Shown piece by piece: positions 24,501-37,700 of a stretch of DNA of 64,000 bases. Every line of letters begins with the position of its first letter. Positions within the stretch are counted from its first letter, which is position 1. Below the pieces are notes generated by a model. That model was not told the origin of the DNA. It saw only the letters and a program-made list of their open reading frames with translations, and ran no database searches. Both the position numbers and the translations under genes were made by a program. Origin of the DNA: Trichoplusia ni (lineage: Eukaryota > Arthropoda > Insecta > Lepidoptera > Noctuidae); assembly GCF_003590095.1 (NCBI RefSeq), contig NW_020800330.1, positions 74,501-138,500 of the forward strand, written 5' to 3'.

Positions 24501-27500
24501 TACACAGATATATTATTTACGTGCTGTGAAGGATGGCAATTGTTTTTTTTTTAAGTAATTTGTGAAAGAATTACTTAGAAAGTAGTTTCATTGATGCCGT
24601 GGCTCGAGATAACCAGATTCGGTTTTGCTCATAAATACACGATGGTAATAAGGTGCAGGTATTGTATACCTTATTTTCAACGAGCATATTTTATGTAGAG
24701 ACAGTTGACGACAAATGTATTCGATTTCATGGACGCAATAAAACATGAAGTGCGACACGTTTGATATGAACATCGTCTGCCCCGAGGGTTTACTGCAAAC
24801 TTTCAACCAACCAATAAACTTCCAAGTACCCACATAAATCATGGCTATTTGTTACAAGTTTAATCTCAAATCTTATACATAACTGAACGCTTTCAGGCGT
24901 GCTTAAATATTGAACATTATTCGCTTTTATTTTAAAATAAACGATTTATTTATTGTGTTCATTTTTCTTGTTTTGGACAAGACAAATTTGCCTGCACAAA
25001 CACTACGATACGGAATTAATAACTGTCGTAGAATATTAATTGTTGCATGCCAATTTACTTTAATGAGTGTAGAAACATATTTCAGACTGCGCAAACATGA
25101 CTATTATTAAACTGTTATCGCAATTTTGTTTAGGTTTAAAATTATTAACACGCGAATAATACAAATAGGAAGGACATTAAATAGAAGTCTCCACGATTCA
25201 CGCAAACAAACCACGAAGCAGAAATTTCATAAATCAAAGCACGTTTCTAATGTTGATATTTAACAAGGCGTTAAGTTGTTAATTGTTGGTTCAACACACC
25301 ATCATATAACTGTAAATAACGGTTTAAACACATAATTATTGTTTATGAAACTCGTGGAAAAATCTAAGAATAAGATTGTATAAAGTTATTAGAATGGGGG
25401 TCGTAGGTTGTGGTAAACAGCGAGAGCCAGATATCCGAGGCATTTAAGGAGACAGCCTCGCGCAGATAACCGCCGCATAAACGAACCGTAAAGCTGTTTG
25501 TTCACTGCTTTTACGATTATTCGTTGGTGCTTTAGCGGGACCGAAAGTCCCACTGAACTGACGAAAGAAAAACATCCCGTAAGGGGAATACCAAACCAAT
25601 AGGAAAGCTGTATCGTCGCGTCACCACTATGTTGATACGATAACAAAGGCTGCTTGTGAAGAATGAGCTTTAGTGTAGTAACTCAGAGTCTGCTATACGA
25701 GCAGTAAATTTCCCACTGGACGTAGAACCGCGAACTGCATTAGCGGTATCGACTGTTTAAACACGTCCAAACAGCGCTTTGAAGTGCCGATGGCAGACGA
25801 TGTTTGACACAGAGCCAAACAATGAGCCTTCATGTACTCAACACCTCCGCCTTTTTAACGTGCTCGTCTGCAAGCACAGGTTAGGTTTCAAAACAAATTG
25901 AGAAATTGTCGGGTATTTACAGTTCCGAAGGGAAAGTTTGACTGCGACTGTTTAGATTGTAACATATACACTTTTTTGAGAGCTTAAGGTGAGTATTTAC
26001 AGACAACTTAAAAGTGTCGAGATTTTTATTGACATAAACAGAATATGTGATCCTTGTAGATAAACTCTGATACTGACTTCATAAATACTTAATTCATAGT
26101 AAAGTTAATTCGTACGATTTGTACGTTACCAAAACCTTATCACACATGGATATATTATAAACGCACATTCGTCAAAAGCCAGACGCGTGCGTATCGATCA
26201 AGCAGCGCAGCGCACATCAAAGGTATTGCAGGAACTCTTAACATAAACCACATGAAAAATGTTTGATCAATCGATTGACCTGATCACGTCAGACAGTTTA
26301 CTTTGCGGACTAATTAAAAAGTTTTGGTTTACATATGGAACAAGTTGTTTATCATAAATATCACGTGGTGAATGTGCATCGTCAGTGCGTTGTTGAACTA
26401 TGTATGAAGTATCGTTTCTCAATAGGATGAAGAAATACATATAAACGTCTAGGTGTAGCAGGATGATAAAAACAGATTCCGAAATAAGTGCTGACAAAAA
26501 CGATTACAATTACAATAATCATTGTGTATCCTGTGTGCGATTTCACAAACTAATCAGCGATTCCGGTACCATTTACTGTCGCATACAAAATAAAACCGTC
26601 TGATTTCTGTTTCGCCTTCATCATGAGTAATAATTTTCACTTCACATGTTCACAAAGGCTGTCTGGAGCTATCAAGTGATCTCCGGGTGAGATGTTACAC
26701 GTACAGATGCGGCGCCAATTGTCTCGCCGAGACTTCGAGAGATGTCTTCCTCGACAATTGTTTGACGTCTTAATAGAAGTCATATTTTATGACGCGCGTC
26801 TTCTCTGATTTCAACACGGAATAAAGTGTACTTTACTGAATTGATTCTTCTTATTGGCTTTCGAAATAAGGCCACTAATGAATGAGTTTAGCAACAAAAT
26901 TTATCATACGAATAAGTGTGGCTGGTACGGAAATACGTTAGTTTTAAATGGCAGCCAAATACTGACTATTTGCTTTTCGTTACACCCACAAATGGGCATA
27001 GGTGACTTTGTTCATGGGAAAGCTGAAAGCTTTTGAGAAAACAGAACTGAACAGGATACAGAAGACATCAAACCTTTGTAGACCGATGAATAAAGACTTA
27101 TAATGATGTAATGCATTGTGTGGCTGGACGTGCGATGCGTAAAACGTTTCACCAGTTGGATCCAGCGTTTGTGCAACGAACTCAGTCATTCAACAAGTAC
27201 ACAAATCAAGGTTGTTAACCTATTTGCGTTACGGTCTGATACAGATTCTGTGTGCTTCCTCGTATTCATTCACAATAGCCGTTTGATGGAAATTATGCAA
27301 GTATTTTAACTGATCTGTGGTATTTGATGCTGTTTATAGCAGGTGGGAATGTATTTTGTATCCTGAGGTTAGTGATAACATATTCAAATCGATTTTAACC
27401 CAGCGAAGAGCTTGCGTTAGTACATTATAAAGAAACTACAACTTTCAATAATTAACTTAAAACCAAATCATGCCATTTAATCAGTTTAGTAAGTTTCAAG

Positions 27501-30500
27501 TAAAATCTAAACTTAGCCTAAGTAGGTATCAACCTGTGTTTCAGATCTTTATAATGTTCTATTGAACATAATTAATACAAGATTAAAATATGAGAAGAGC
27601 TCGTCATTATTCATAGTAACACGAAACAGCAACACATCTAAAATAATTAATAATTTCAAACTAAATCCAACAAAAACAGATGTAAGCCCAAAAGTTTTCG
27701 GTTAATTCGAACTCTTCCATACAAATAATTGAATACGGAAGTAAATATGTAAATGATTCTAATGGTTGGCTGAATGAGATCAGAAGTAATTTCATTAGTA
27801 AATGGCCAACACGAAAATTAATTAAGGACACGGATGTAATAAACCTTTGAATTTTAATATAAACCGTGTCACTCAAGATTACGCTTAATCTCGTACATGA
27901 CGGGTTCTATTACGAACACATTCCTAAATTGCTGTGTCATAGCAAAAAAACAAGTGTTTTTTACAGCCGTTAGTGTATAAATGCAATTTCAGCTTTCAGA
28001 ACTCAAAACAAACTAATATTTCAGACTGCAACAGAATTTTTAGCAAGAAATGTATTGCAAATTGGTCTATGTGTTCAATTTGCCGGGTTTTCGGTTCAGT
28101 TTGCGTACACAGAGCTAAACCCGTTAGGACCAAACTCTAAACAAATAATCTATTCAAATACGAGAATTTCTGTATTTCAGCGCTGTCTAGCTTGTATTTA
28201 TCAGAACTAGGCTTTTGTCACAACTGAAGCGCTTTTGTTCAAATTGTACTTTTTATTTATCATTCTTATTGGATTTTTTTCGATAAAAGCCAGTTTCCAT
28301 TCATTCATCAACAAAAGGAGATATTTGTTAGCTTTCATTCGGAATACATTATGGGTTACGGGGCGGAGTGCAACGGTGCATGGGCATTCATACCAGTGCT
28401 ACCGAGCACAATGTTTTCATAAATCAACAGCAACAAGGCGCAACAGTAGCTCTCGAATTAGGACAATGAGATTTATTAAAAACTTACAAGTCATTTTTTA
28501 AACAGAAATTTCTTTCATACAACCTGCTTTAAGTTTTATTTCTTCCTTGACGTTAAATATAGCCTCAATGAGGTTTTGTTTTCTGCAGAAACCTTCCTAC
28601 ATGTCTTCATTTAGTGAGTAAACTTATGTAACGAAGTTTCTAGTAGATACATAACATATGATATCAATAGTTTTGGTTGCTCGGTATTCGTATAATAACA
28701 TAGTTTAATTACAACAGATGAATAATATCCATACATGTGGTAACCTACTAAACTTTATAACGAACTCGATCAGCTTTGTAACATGAAGTTGCGGTCAGGT
28801 CAATTATTTTGTCATCGCATCAACGAATAGATGAAAATGTTATGATAATTTTAATACACGTTATGTCACTTTTGTTTATTTTTTTATATAGAATACCGTA
28901 TAAACGTGACATGACATATGATATATCATGCAATAGCTACGTTTAAATCGATATACAGTACTGACACTGAAATACAGATGCTGGTGTAGACACGTTGTAC
29001 ATTTTTTACTCTGGCATTAACTCATAAGTAAAAAATTGAAGGTTTATGTTTGTATTCGTTGAAGAAAATCATATTATATGTACAATATTGTCTCGTCGAA
29101 TTAGGATTTTGTTATCGGCATTATCTTTAATTCTTAATTTAATTTTAATCATTCTTAATTCTCGAAGCAAGTCCACCCTGGACTATCGGGTAAAGCCATC
29201 GAAGTACTGCTCGCTCTACTTTACCGACTCCATTAATTTGTAATCAACGCCGGCAAAACAAAAGACAGTGTAACAAACAGCTGTTCAGTGTAGCATCAAA
29301 CTATTTACATCACTATTATAAATGTTGAAGAGCGACGTGCGGACAGCCGACACAGTCATTATATGAGTGCGGAATATAAATGGGCTATTATAGAAAGGCC
29401 AGGTTAGTTTAGGTTTACACAACCTGAAGGGAACGGCTTAATGATACTGAGCCCGTATTTAAGCGCTGAAGCTATAATTAACCGATTAATGACCTCTGAG
29501 GAATGATAAAGATTAGTATATTTGGTTACTCCATTATTTACAGTTTAAAAAACTAAGGACTTGCTTTAACAGGATGTTGCAAATTGATATTGAGGACTTA
29601 TAATTTAGTGCCTTCAGTTTTAAAACTGGGGTCTCATGCTTGGCTACCACTGCCGGCAAAAACCTCCAGACCATGAAGGCAAACTCTACATTGACTCACA
29701 TCAAACACCCTTTAGATATGCTCATTGTAAAACAGAAGTTACGTTATTTCAATTTAATAGGCATCGATAACGGGCATCCTAAACGTTAACTACAAAGCAT
29801 ATGTGTTGTAAAAACCACATAAATTATTTATGACAGTTAAAGCACTCACTGAAAACGCATTACTAATTTATGTGAGAGAAATCGTGTAATAAATTCGTAG
29901 GAAGTAATTAAATAAAGATAAGTTTTAAGATCAAATAAATGCATGAAGGTAGGCTGTAGTAAAATTATATTTCCTTATGTCGATGTTCAGTGATGGAAAG
30001 TAGTACAACAGTCAGAACTTTCCTCAGGCACAGTGTAGCTGATGATGCATAGGAAGTCCGTAGGTGCGGAAAAGCCTCTTACGTATGTCCTATTATCTAA
30101 GCTATGATGGAAAACTATAAAAAATGTAATGGTCTGGTGTTAAGTTTATGATAAAAATACGAACAAAATGAACTTTTAATCCTGATGTCTAATAAATTAG
30201 TTATAATTATAACATCTAAAGGTTGGTTTAAATTCATCAAGTCAAGTTTTGTAGGTTGCATTTTTGAATGCTCAAATAACACGTTCAATGATTTATCCAA
30301 AAAAGAAAGTCATAAATATACATATTGAACGAATTATACGTCGAGTAAAAGCAGTCGAAAATCTTGTAAAGGTAAACGTTCTTACGTTGGAGAGTTCGGG
30401 GCACCTCGCGGCTGCACGTCTGCTATCGGTGCGGGTTGCCTTATGAATATTTATTAATGCCGTTACGGCCAGCCAGCAACCCGAAAGTCTCTGTAACTGG

Positions 30501-31440
30501 TATAACTTTAGGGTATCGGTATTCTGAAGGTAATTGGGCTGCACGGGCTTGATGACAGCTCCGTCTTTAATAGGATATTCCGATTAACCTCGGCAGTTAA
30601 TAAAACTAGGTGTCAGGTAGAGCATATTTCGGACAAGTGGACTTTCTAATATTATACATGAAAATAGTTTTAAATACGTCATGCGATCTCCAGAAATATG
30701 AAGCATTAACATGTCCATACCATAAAACGCATGAGAACTTATCGAATGACTGTGAAATAAGTTGAACTATGAATTTTATTGAGTTGCAATAAAAACATCA
30801 AAGTCATAAGAATGGATAAAGCTTACTCGTTCTCCCGTTACACCAGACCTTAGAGGAAAGACATTGAATATGTATTTAGATTGCATTTTATGTCCACACT
30901 ATCCCGGGTAACTGTAAGCTTAGCTTCGATTAGCGGGACTCACTCCAGCGCTGGGCTCTGGCTCATTAAAATTTCACACCAGCACCGTTGTGATAAGATT
31001 GAGTGGCCTTTCGAAGCAGAGGTGTTATGTTATCACTACCTCGACTTTTCTTACGGACTTTGCATAATTTACTGGAAATTAATTTAACTTGACGTTTTCT
31101 GAAGGTTGTCATCGATACCGGACCGCATTTGTGTGGTTAAAATTTGCGTTTTATAGTGATGGTTCCGTATTTATTTGAAAATATATGTTGCATTATTTGA
31201 CAAAATACCGACTTGTGTAAAATTCCCTTCATTTTTTTTTGCCACACTTGACATTTTTGTTTAAATAAATAAATATTTAGGCTTAAAGCCTATACTAAAA
31301 AAAAAATCAAAACGAAGTTAACACTTACAGAGTAAATGTTCACACATCGATTCTAAAACGACTTGTATACAGGTTACACGAAGGCGTTCGTGAGACTAAG
31401 AAGGCAACTTGTTCAGTGTTCACATATTGACGAGTCGTAA
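18546..31440. other. Long AT-rich stretch, no gene supported
   Basis: About 13 kb, presumed intron. Open frames are short and unrelated to any family I know. A compact inverted-repeat cluster at 26716-26760 and a GC-neutral patch at 24124-24330 are the only breaks; neither is assigned. Confidence 0.4.
26716..26760. repeat. Inverted repeat CAATTGTC/GACAATTG with internal palindrome
   Basis: CAATTGTC (26716-26723) and GACAATTG (26753-26760) are exact reverse complements. Between and overlapping them is the perfect palindrome GTCTCGCCGAGAC (26721-26733). It could be a protein-binding site or simple chance. Confidence 0.6.
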
Positions 31441-31450
31441 TGTAGGCTAG

Positions 31451-31789
31451 ATGGAGCTGCTAAATACACGTGCACACAGACGCGACGCGGCTAGAGATGT
31501 GATATTTCACAAGGAAGTGGCACTCGGGCCCACTCGGCTTGCGGTCGGACATTCGCTGACTCCGCTTTTGGCTAGGGCTGTCAATCTCGTGACCACGAGT
31601 ACCACGACAGCACCACAAGGTGCAACGCTTCCGGCAACTAGCGGTCAGGGGCCTACAGCCACCTCTGAAAATATACCACGGCAGTTGTGGAAGCGAGAGG
31701 GCGAGCTACAAGGTGTAGAGCAACATCTTGCTTTTACAAAAGCAATAGTCTTATTTCAGGAGGTGATGGTAGGTCCCCAGGTCAGCTAA
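31451..31789 (+). other. GC-rich segment open for 112 codons, unassigned
   Basis: A 340-base block of higher GC, open from an ATG to TAA on the plus strand, Thr/Ala-rich in the middle (TTSTTTAPQGATLPATSG). Parts are also open on the minus strand, as happens in GC-rich non-coding DNA or old transposon sequence. No domain or family recognised. It could be a captured gene or transposon fragment, or a regulatory island. Confidence 0.25.
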
Positions 31790-34700
31790 GTAAAGCTTCC
31801 CAGAAAGCGACGCTCGTGTTGAACTTGTGTTAAGGAAACCTTACATTATTGTAATTTGTACTCATCTTGTCGATTTAGTTGTACTTTGAATAAGCAATTT
31901 ACTCGTTTCTGTTGTTTTCATCTCATACGCTCGTAAATGTAAACTAAGTTATATTGCGGGATAATGGGAAATTAACTTATAATGTTTGTTACTTTACCAA
32001 ATAACGAGCTGTTTGAAATGTAATTTTAAGCAATTAGTGGTGTCTAGACTTAACTAGACTAATAAGTTATTTAGTAACATTGTAGTCACTCTAGTCAGCA
32101 GCAGTAGTTTGTTGTCAAAAACATTACATCCCTAAATTTCATGCACATCGTGAATGTTGAAAAATACTATGATTCCTGTTATTTGTTTTAAGCACGCAGC
32201 TATCCATAAAAGTATGTGTTTCTCATCATTTTCGAACACACTGCATAAATAAATAAAAAATGAACAACAAAATTATGGTTTCGCGAGAATCAAGCAGTAT
32301 AAGCGATTCTAGAAACAAATAAAATCGGTTTATAGCTTCATAGTGAGATTGGAAGTGGAAAGACTTTATAGTGGCGTAGAGCGCATGCGCGGAGACTTAT
32401 AGTTCACGACTAGCTGCGGGCACCGGGGATCACCTGTGTGGTCCGCCGCCGCGCTTGCTACAGTTCATACTTAATTATGCATCTTAAGTTACACATCTCA
32501 TTGTATCTAGAATTACAGATATCTTGATAAGACAAAGTGAAACTGGCATTTGATAATTGTTCTACTCTTGTATTGCTAAATTATTCTGACTTTGCTCAAT
32601 TGCTTCCCGAAAACTATATCGTAACTGACCTGACAACATGCCTTAAATGATGTCTATTTTGTAGTTCCAGTTTTGATCAGATTCCGTCGCCTAATTACGA
32701 AGTTAATTGATCCACCAGTTCATGTCCTCAAAAGCCCCGAAGGTAAAGCCGTCCTATTATGTAGGACCAGCACATCATCCAATTCAATCGTACTTTGGCA
32801 AATAGAATTTCCTCGCGTACATCCTGCTACCCCCGGGTGGTGCAATTTGTCAGACGCTTGCGGCTATCACAAAATACACAGACCCTGTAAATTGATACCT
32901 ATTAAAGAGGTGTTTTTCCTCTGAAAGTCAAATAATATTTGCATATTATTACGCTCGGCCGTGTTGACTAACTCAGAGCGCGTTGCTGATGCTGTTAATC
33001 GGACGTCATTAGGGTCTTATACTTTGGGTCGAGACTCACAATTGTCTCTAACGTCTCATTTCATCATATTATGCGATGACACAAAACATGTATTCCTGCA
33101 GCATTATTTTTCTATAGATGATTACTAAACCTAAGTCCGCATTTGTTAATGGTGTAGGCAGAGCACTGATTTCTACTCGCTACAATACTAACAAAGGTAT
33201 ATGAAAGTAAAGTTCAGCACATTATCGTTAAGCTTGAAGCAAATGTCTGTGGGAAGCAAAATAATTTAACCATCATTAGTTTGTCGGATGAGTTTTCGCC
33301 TGATTTCCCGCAGTGACGCTGTGTAGGTAGACTGTAGATATCATTTACACGGGCAGCTTCCAAATGGTCAGAATATGATAATTTAATCGCCACTAATATT
33401 TTAAACCATTTGGGGTCGTAACACTTAAATCGTAGGGTTGGAGTGTCCGTCCTTCGTTATGAGGGACAGATTGTTAAGTCTGGAAGAGGACTAAATTAAA
33501 AAAAAAATTACTATCAAATTTGTGAACCATTTACACTGAAATACATTCTAAAAAGCACTTAATGCGGATAATCTGGCAAAGATAGATGAAGCAAGAATGG
33601 ATGAATAAAATTTAAAAGCAATTGCAGTCATAAACCAGCATTCCGTTCATCTAATATATCGACAAAGATTGTAAACACACAAATAACTTGCGCATTTTAT
33701 ACCCGGCTGCATTCACTGTAAGGATAAAGTATAAACTATGTTAATAATAGGCGTCGGTCGTGAATGCTTTTAAGGAACAAAGTGTTAGCACACAGCGGCA
33801 GCGTTCAATCTTCCGCGATATCGGGCTCTCGGTAACTGTTCCTTATCGCGAATAGCAAAAAAGCCTTTCCATGTCAAGAGCTGTCGCTCGTATAGCCCTT
33901 TGTTCCTAGTACGACACTTATGGACGGGAACTTCGCAAACGAATGCTGCGCTCGCTGTTTTAAGCTTTGACACTGGGGTGAAATGAACCGTAAATGTTAC
34001 GGAAAACTTTACTAAACTTCGCGGACGTGTCCATGTATTTCAAAACTCTTGTTCCTTTCTTTCAAGAAAATTCTGATAAATCTTAAGGAAAGACTCTTAA
34101 GAGGTTCGCTCCTTCTTGCAGATGTTTTTACCAAATGACACTATCATGTACGTAATACCAGGGTAGGTAGAGTGTACAATTGAACACCCACATTTCGCAA
34201 TGACAGTAATAAATCCGGCGTAATAGGGGTACGAGCTTTGTTGAAATTCGAAGCCCCGGGCTACTACTGCGGATTTCCTTATTGAAAAATCCAATAATTC
34301 TCCGCCTGATTTAACTAGGAACCTTGTTTCGTATGCTATCTAGAAGTTTGGGCAGTAACCACAACGAAGAGATGACTTTCTGCCTCTGAAGGCACCTTAT
34401 TTAGGACTACTATTAAAATGCCAATATGTATTTGATGATGTAAATCCGACAATCACAGCGCAATAAATTTTATTTGTAATTGCGTTTCTGTTTTAACCAC
34501 TTTGGAATATCAATGCCATTCAAGTAGCACACGCCATAATTACTATGGTTAAAGTTATAAGAATATTTTACGTAATTGTAAATTACAATTTTATTATGTT
34601 CTACATAAGCTGCTACCGCTGTAGTCTCAGTAAACTTTTTGTATTATCTTTCATTCAGATCTGAACAGGATGAAAGAACTCTAACTGAGCACTGGTTAAG

Positions 34701-37700
34701 AAATACAAGTTACCGTCTGATTTAAATCTGGAGAAAATGCAAGAAAAGAAAATAGAGGTGGGCTGTCACTTTCATCCCTTAGAGTTTTCTTTAAATGGAA
34801 AAATATTTTTCCGTATTGTAACATTCTTTTCTGTCGGAAGTTTTTCTATTCTCCGTGGAGGTAACGGGATGAAAGTAAGCTGGTACTCTCACAATCAGCT
34901 ATTATTGGCCTATCGTATTCACAGCTCTATTGTAATATGGAGCAGTCCCTATCACTCTTATGGAATGAATATTTGTAGAAAACAAAAAGCATTCAGCATT
35001 ACCTACATGAAATTATACTCCTTTTAATGTCTTATAGTAATAAAATATACCTGTCAAGAGTATAATAAATGTTGTTTTATAAGTTTTTACTTATTAATAG
35101 GGTGATAGGTTCGACATTGAAGTTAAATTAATACTTCGAAAATGCGTCTGCGACCGCGGCTTAACTTGGAACATGATTCACAGGATTAAGTTACGAGACC
35201 TTTAAAGTTCATGCCATCATACAGACAAGTACCCAGCGTAGTTTACATTATGTTTGACTTTCTATCATAGATTTGTAATGGAATTGCGGCGTATAAGGTA
35301 ACGAACACACACTAATATCAGAATGCCAGCGCTGTGTACATTATACACATAATTAACTTACGTATGTATTCAGGTTCAATAGGTAGGTCGGCTGGGGCAT
35401 GCAGTTAATTTGTAGTCGTGATTGAATTAACGAAGCCGACCGCCTGGCAGAGCTCATTTCGAAAGCTGTTAGATACAATCATCCTATACTCTTATATTAC
35501 ACGTCATTATAACATTTCTCAACTTTACAAGCCTACACATGAATTCCGGGAATTAGTCAACCGTGGAATCCACAAGCAAGGTATACGTGGAAAGTGGTAA
35601 TCTAGCTCAAAATTGAAAATTCATTCATTGTGACGTATCGCCATTGTGTACCGATGCAAATGAAACGAAAACAGAAATGGAATAGCGAAATATTAATTCA
35701 CAGTGGTATTGCCGACGGAATTGTACAGAAATGAGAAATTAATCTGGTTTCCCAGCATGGCGACCGCGGCCGCTCTGGTTCTTTTTGCCTGTCAACTTGA
35801 TAATCTATAAGCTGTTGAGAAGCGATGCTGCGATTTATTTCTCGGCAGGGTTCTCGCCTTGAGGTTGGTGGCTACACTGCATATGTCTGAGAATATTACG
35901 CATGTGTCAAAGTTGTGTCAGGACAGGCTCCATCATAGCCGTGCCCATAAACTGTGAACTTTAAAACGATCTGCTTGAGACTCAATCAGGTTTTAGTACA
36001 ATGTTGGCTCGTTGTGGAGTGTTCCAGTCGGCTGGACGCCTGTCTAACGAGGAGTGACGGCTCTAGGACACTACACTTGACGGCTCAGGTGTGTTGATCT
36101 TAATGCTTAAGACTCGTGCGCACACATAATCAAGTAAAACGAGTGGACACAACGTGTGTTAACAAATGATAACTAAGTTTAAAAAGGCCAAATACTACCG
36201 ATACCGTGTTTGATCCGTAATGATAAGCAACCAGGAAATATGCAGGATGTGTTGTAATTACGCTTTGTACTAATAAAGAAAGCGGTCAAATGTTAAGGAG
36301 ATAATTGTTAGTGCAGGAAATTAAAGGCATTTAGTGATGTAGGACAATCCTGTGCGGGCGCGGCTGATGGCAATCTTGGGCAAACTCGTTCTTATAACGC
36401 TGGCTCTAATCTTGTACATCTCACGATTTTATGGGCCCTCCATTTGACATGCACACTTTATATTGCTTATTTAACTTCGTCGACATTGTGGTTGTGAATA
36501 TGTTAAAACGAAAAATGTAGATAGGTATGACCAGCATTGCTTTTTTTAATACTCGTAAGAGAAAAGCGGCAACAGACTCCACTGATTTCAGTATTTATTC
36601 TAAATCCTTTCAACAAATAAGTTTAACTAAGACGTCTCTGAGGATTCAGTTTGCTGATGAACAGATAAGATAATATTGTTTTCAACGTCTCCCACACTTG
36701 TTTAACTAGGTATATCTTCACATATACAAACTGTGTTCTTGTTTGTTTGTCTGTGAACTGTCTAAGTGCGTGAGTCATACGCGTGGGAGCCAACTAGCAC
36801 AGCATTAGTATTACCAGTCCCGGTGATCATGATCCAAGGTTTCGCACCGGAGAATGACCATGTAATAAAATCTTTGATAAACTAAGTATACTGTGGGAAG
36901 TGGTCCTTAACCCAATTTAGATTGGCGACCACGGTTTGAAGTAGCTATTTCATGCTGGATTTTACGAAGTTTATGCGAGCAAATGGACGGACTAATGACA
37001 TGGATTTGATTTATGTATTTAGACCGAGTTTAAAATAAACCGAATCGTTGAAATAAACTTTACAGCAACGGTACTTACAACTCGTTGCCTCCGATTTTGT
37101 TTGCTTTGCCAACAATACGATGGTTATTTTTCGTGTTAGAGAAGACTTGTTATTTGTAAATACTGTAACAGCTTCTATCTCGGAAGCTCGTAAACGACAA
37201 AGTTAACTTACGTACACCCTGGACGCCGCACAAAAGTGTCGTTAAGGTGATATTTTTCAAACACAAGATTTTAATCACAATCTTAAACTGCATCTGTTTA
37301 AGCTGCAAAGTGTTCCATAAATACTAATTTTATGACCATTAAGACGAGTGGACATTGAGCTAACACAAAACAAAGCTATTCTAATGATCAAAGTGTTTGC
37401 ATTGAATGTGCCAAGTTCAAAGCGCTAGTTGTCTTTAATTCAATATTATTTGATCTATATCATAACAAATGGTTCTCATATATGAGCAGTATGGAGATCA
37501 TAATTATGGGTTTGATGTGTTTATTATATGGTGAATAGGCGCCATGTTTATTATTACAAGATACACATAACATCGACATGTAGTATGAAGCAGAAATGAA
37601 AAGGAAAATATACAACGATTGCTATGAGTATTTTTACACAACGCAGTTCATTTCCTAACGTGGATATAATTTAATGATAATATTGATTACGATTACAAAG

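Noticed and set aside
24124..24554. Moderately GC-rich patch with two overlapping plus-strand frames
   Set aside because: Neither frame has a recognisable domain or splice pairing; left as unassigned.
28235..28501. Signal-peptide-like plus-strand frame
   Set aside because: The apparent initiator is TTG, not ATG, so the signal-peptide resemblance is an artefact of T-rich DNA.
37070..37130. Minus-strand GAGTT|GTAAGT with a short open frame before it
   Set aside because: The donor is good but no acceptor bounds an exon upstream, and two frames are equally open.
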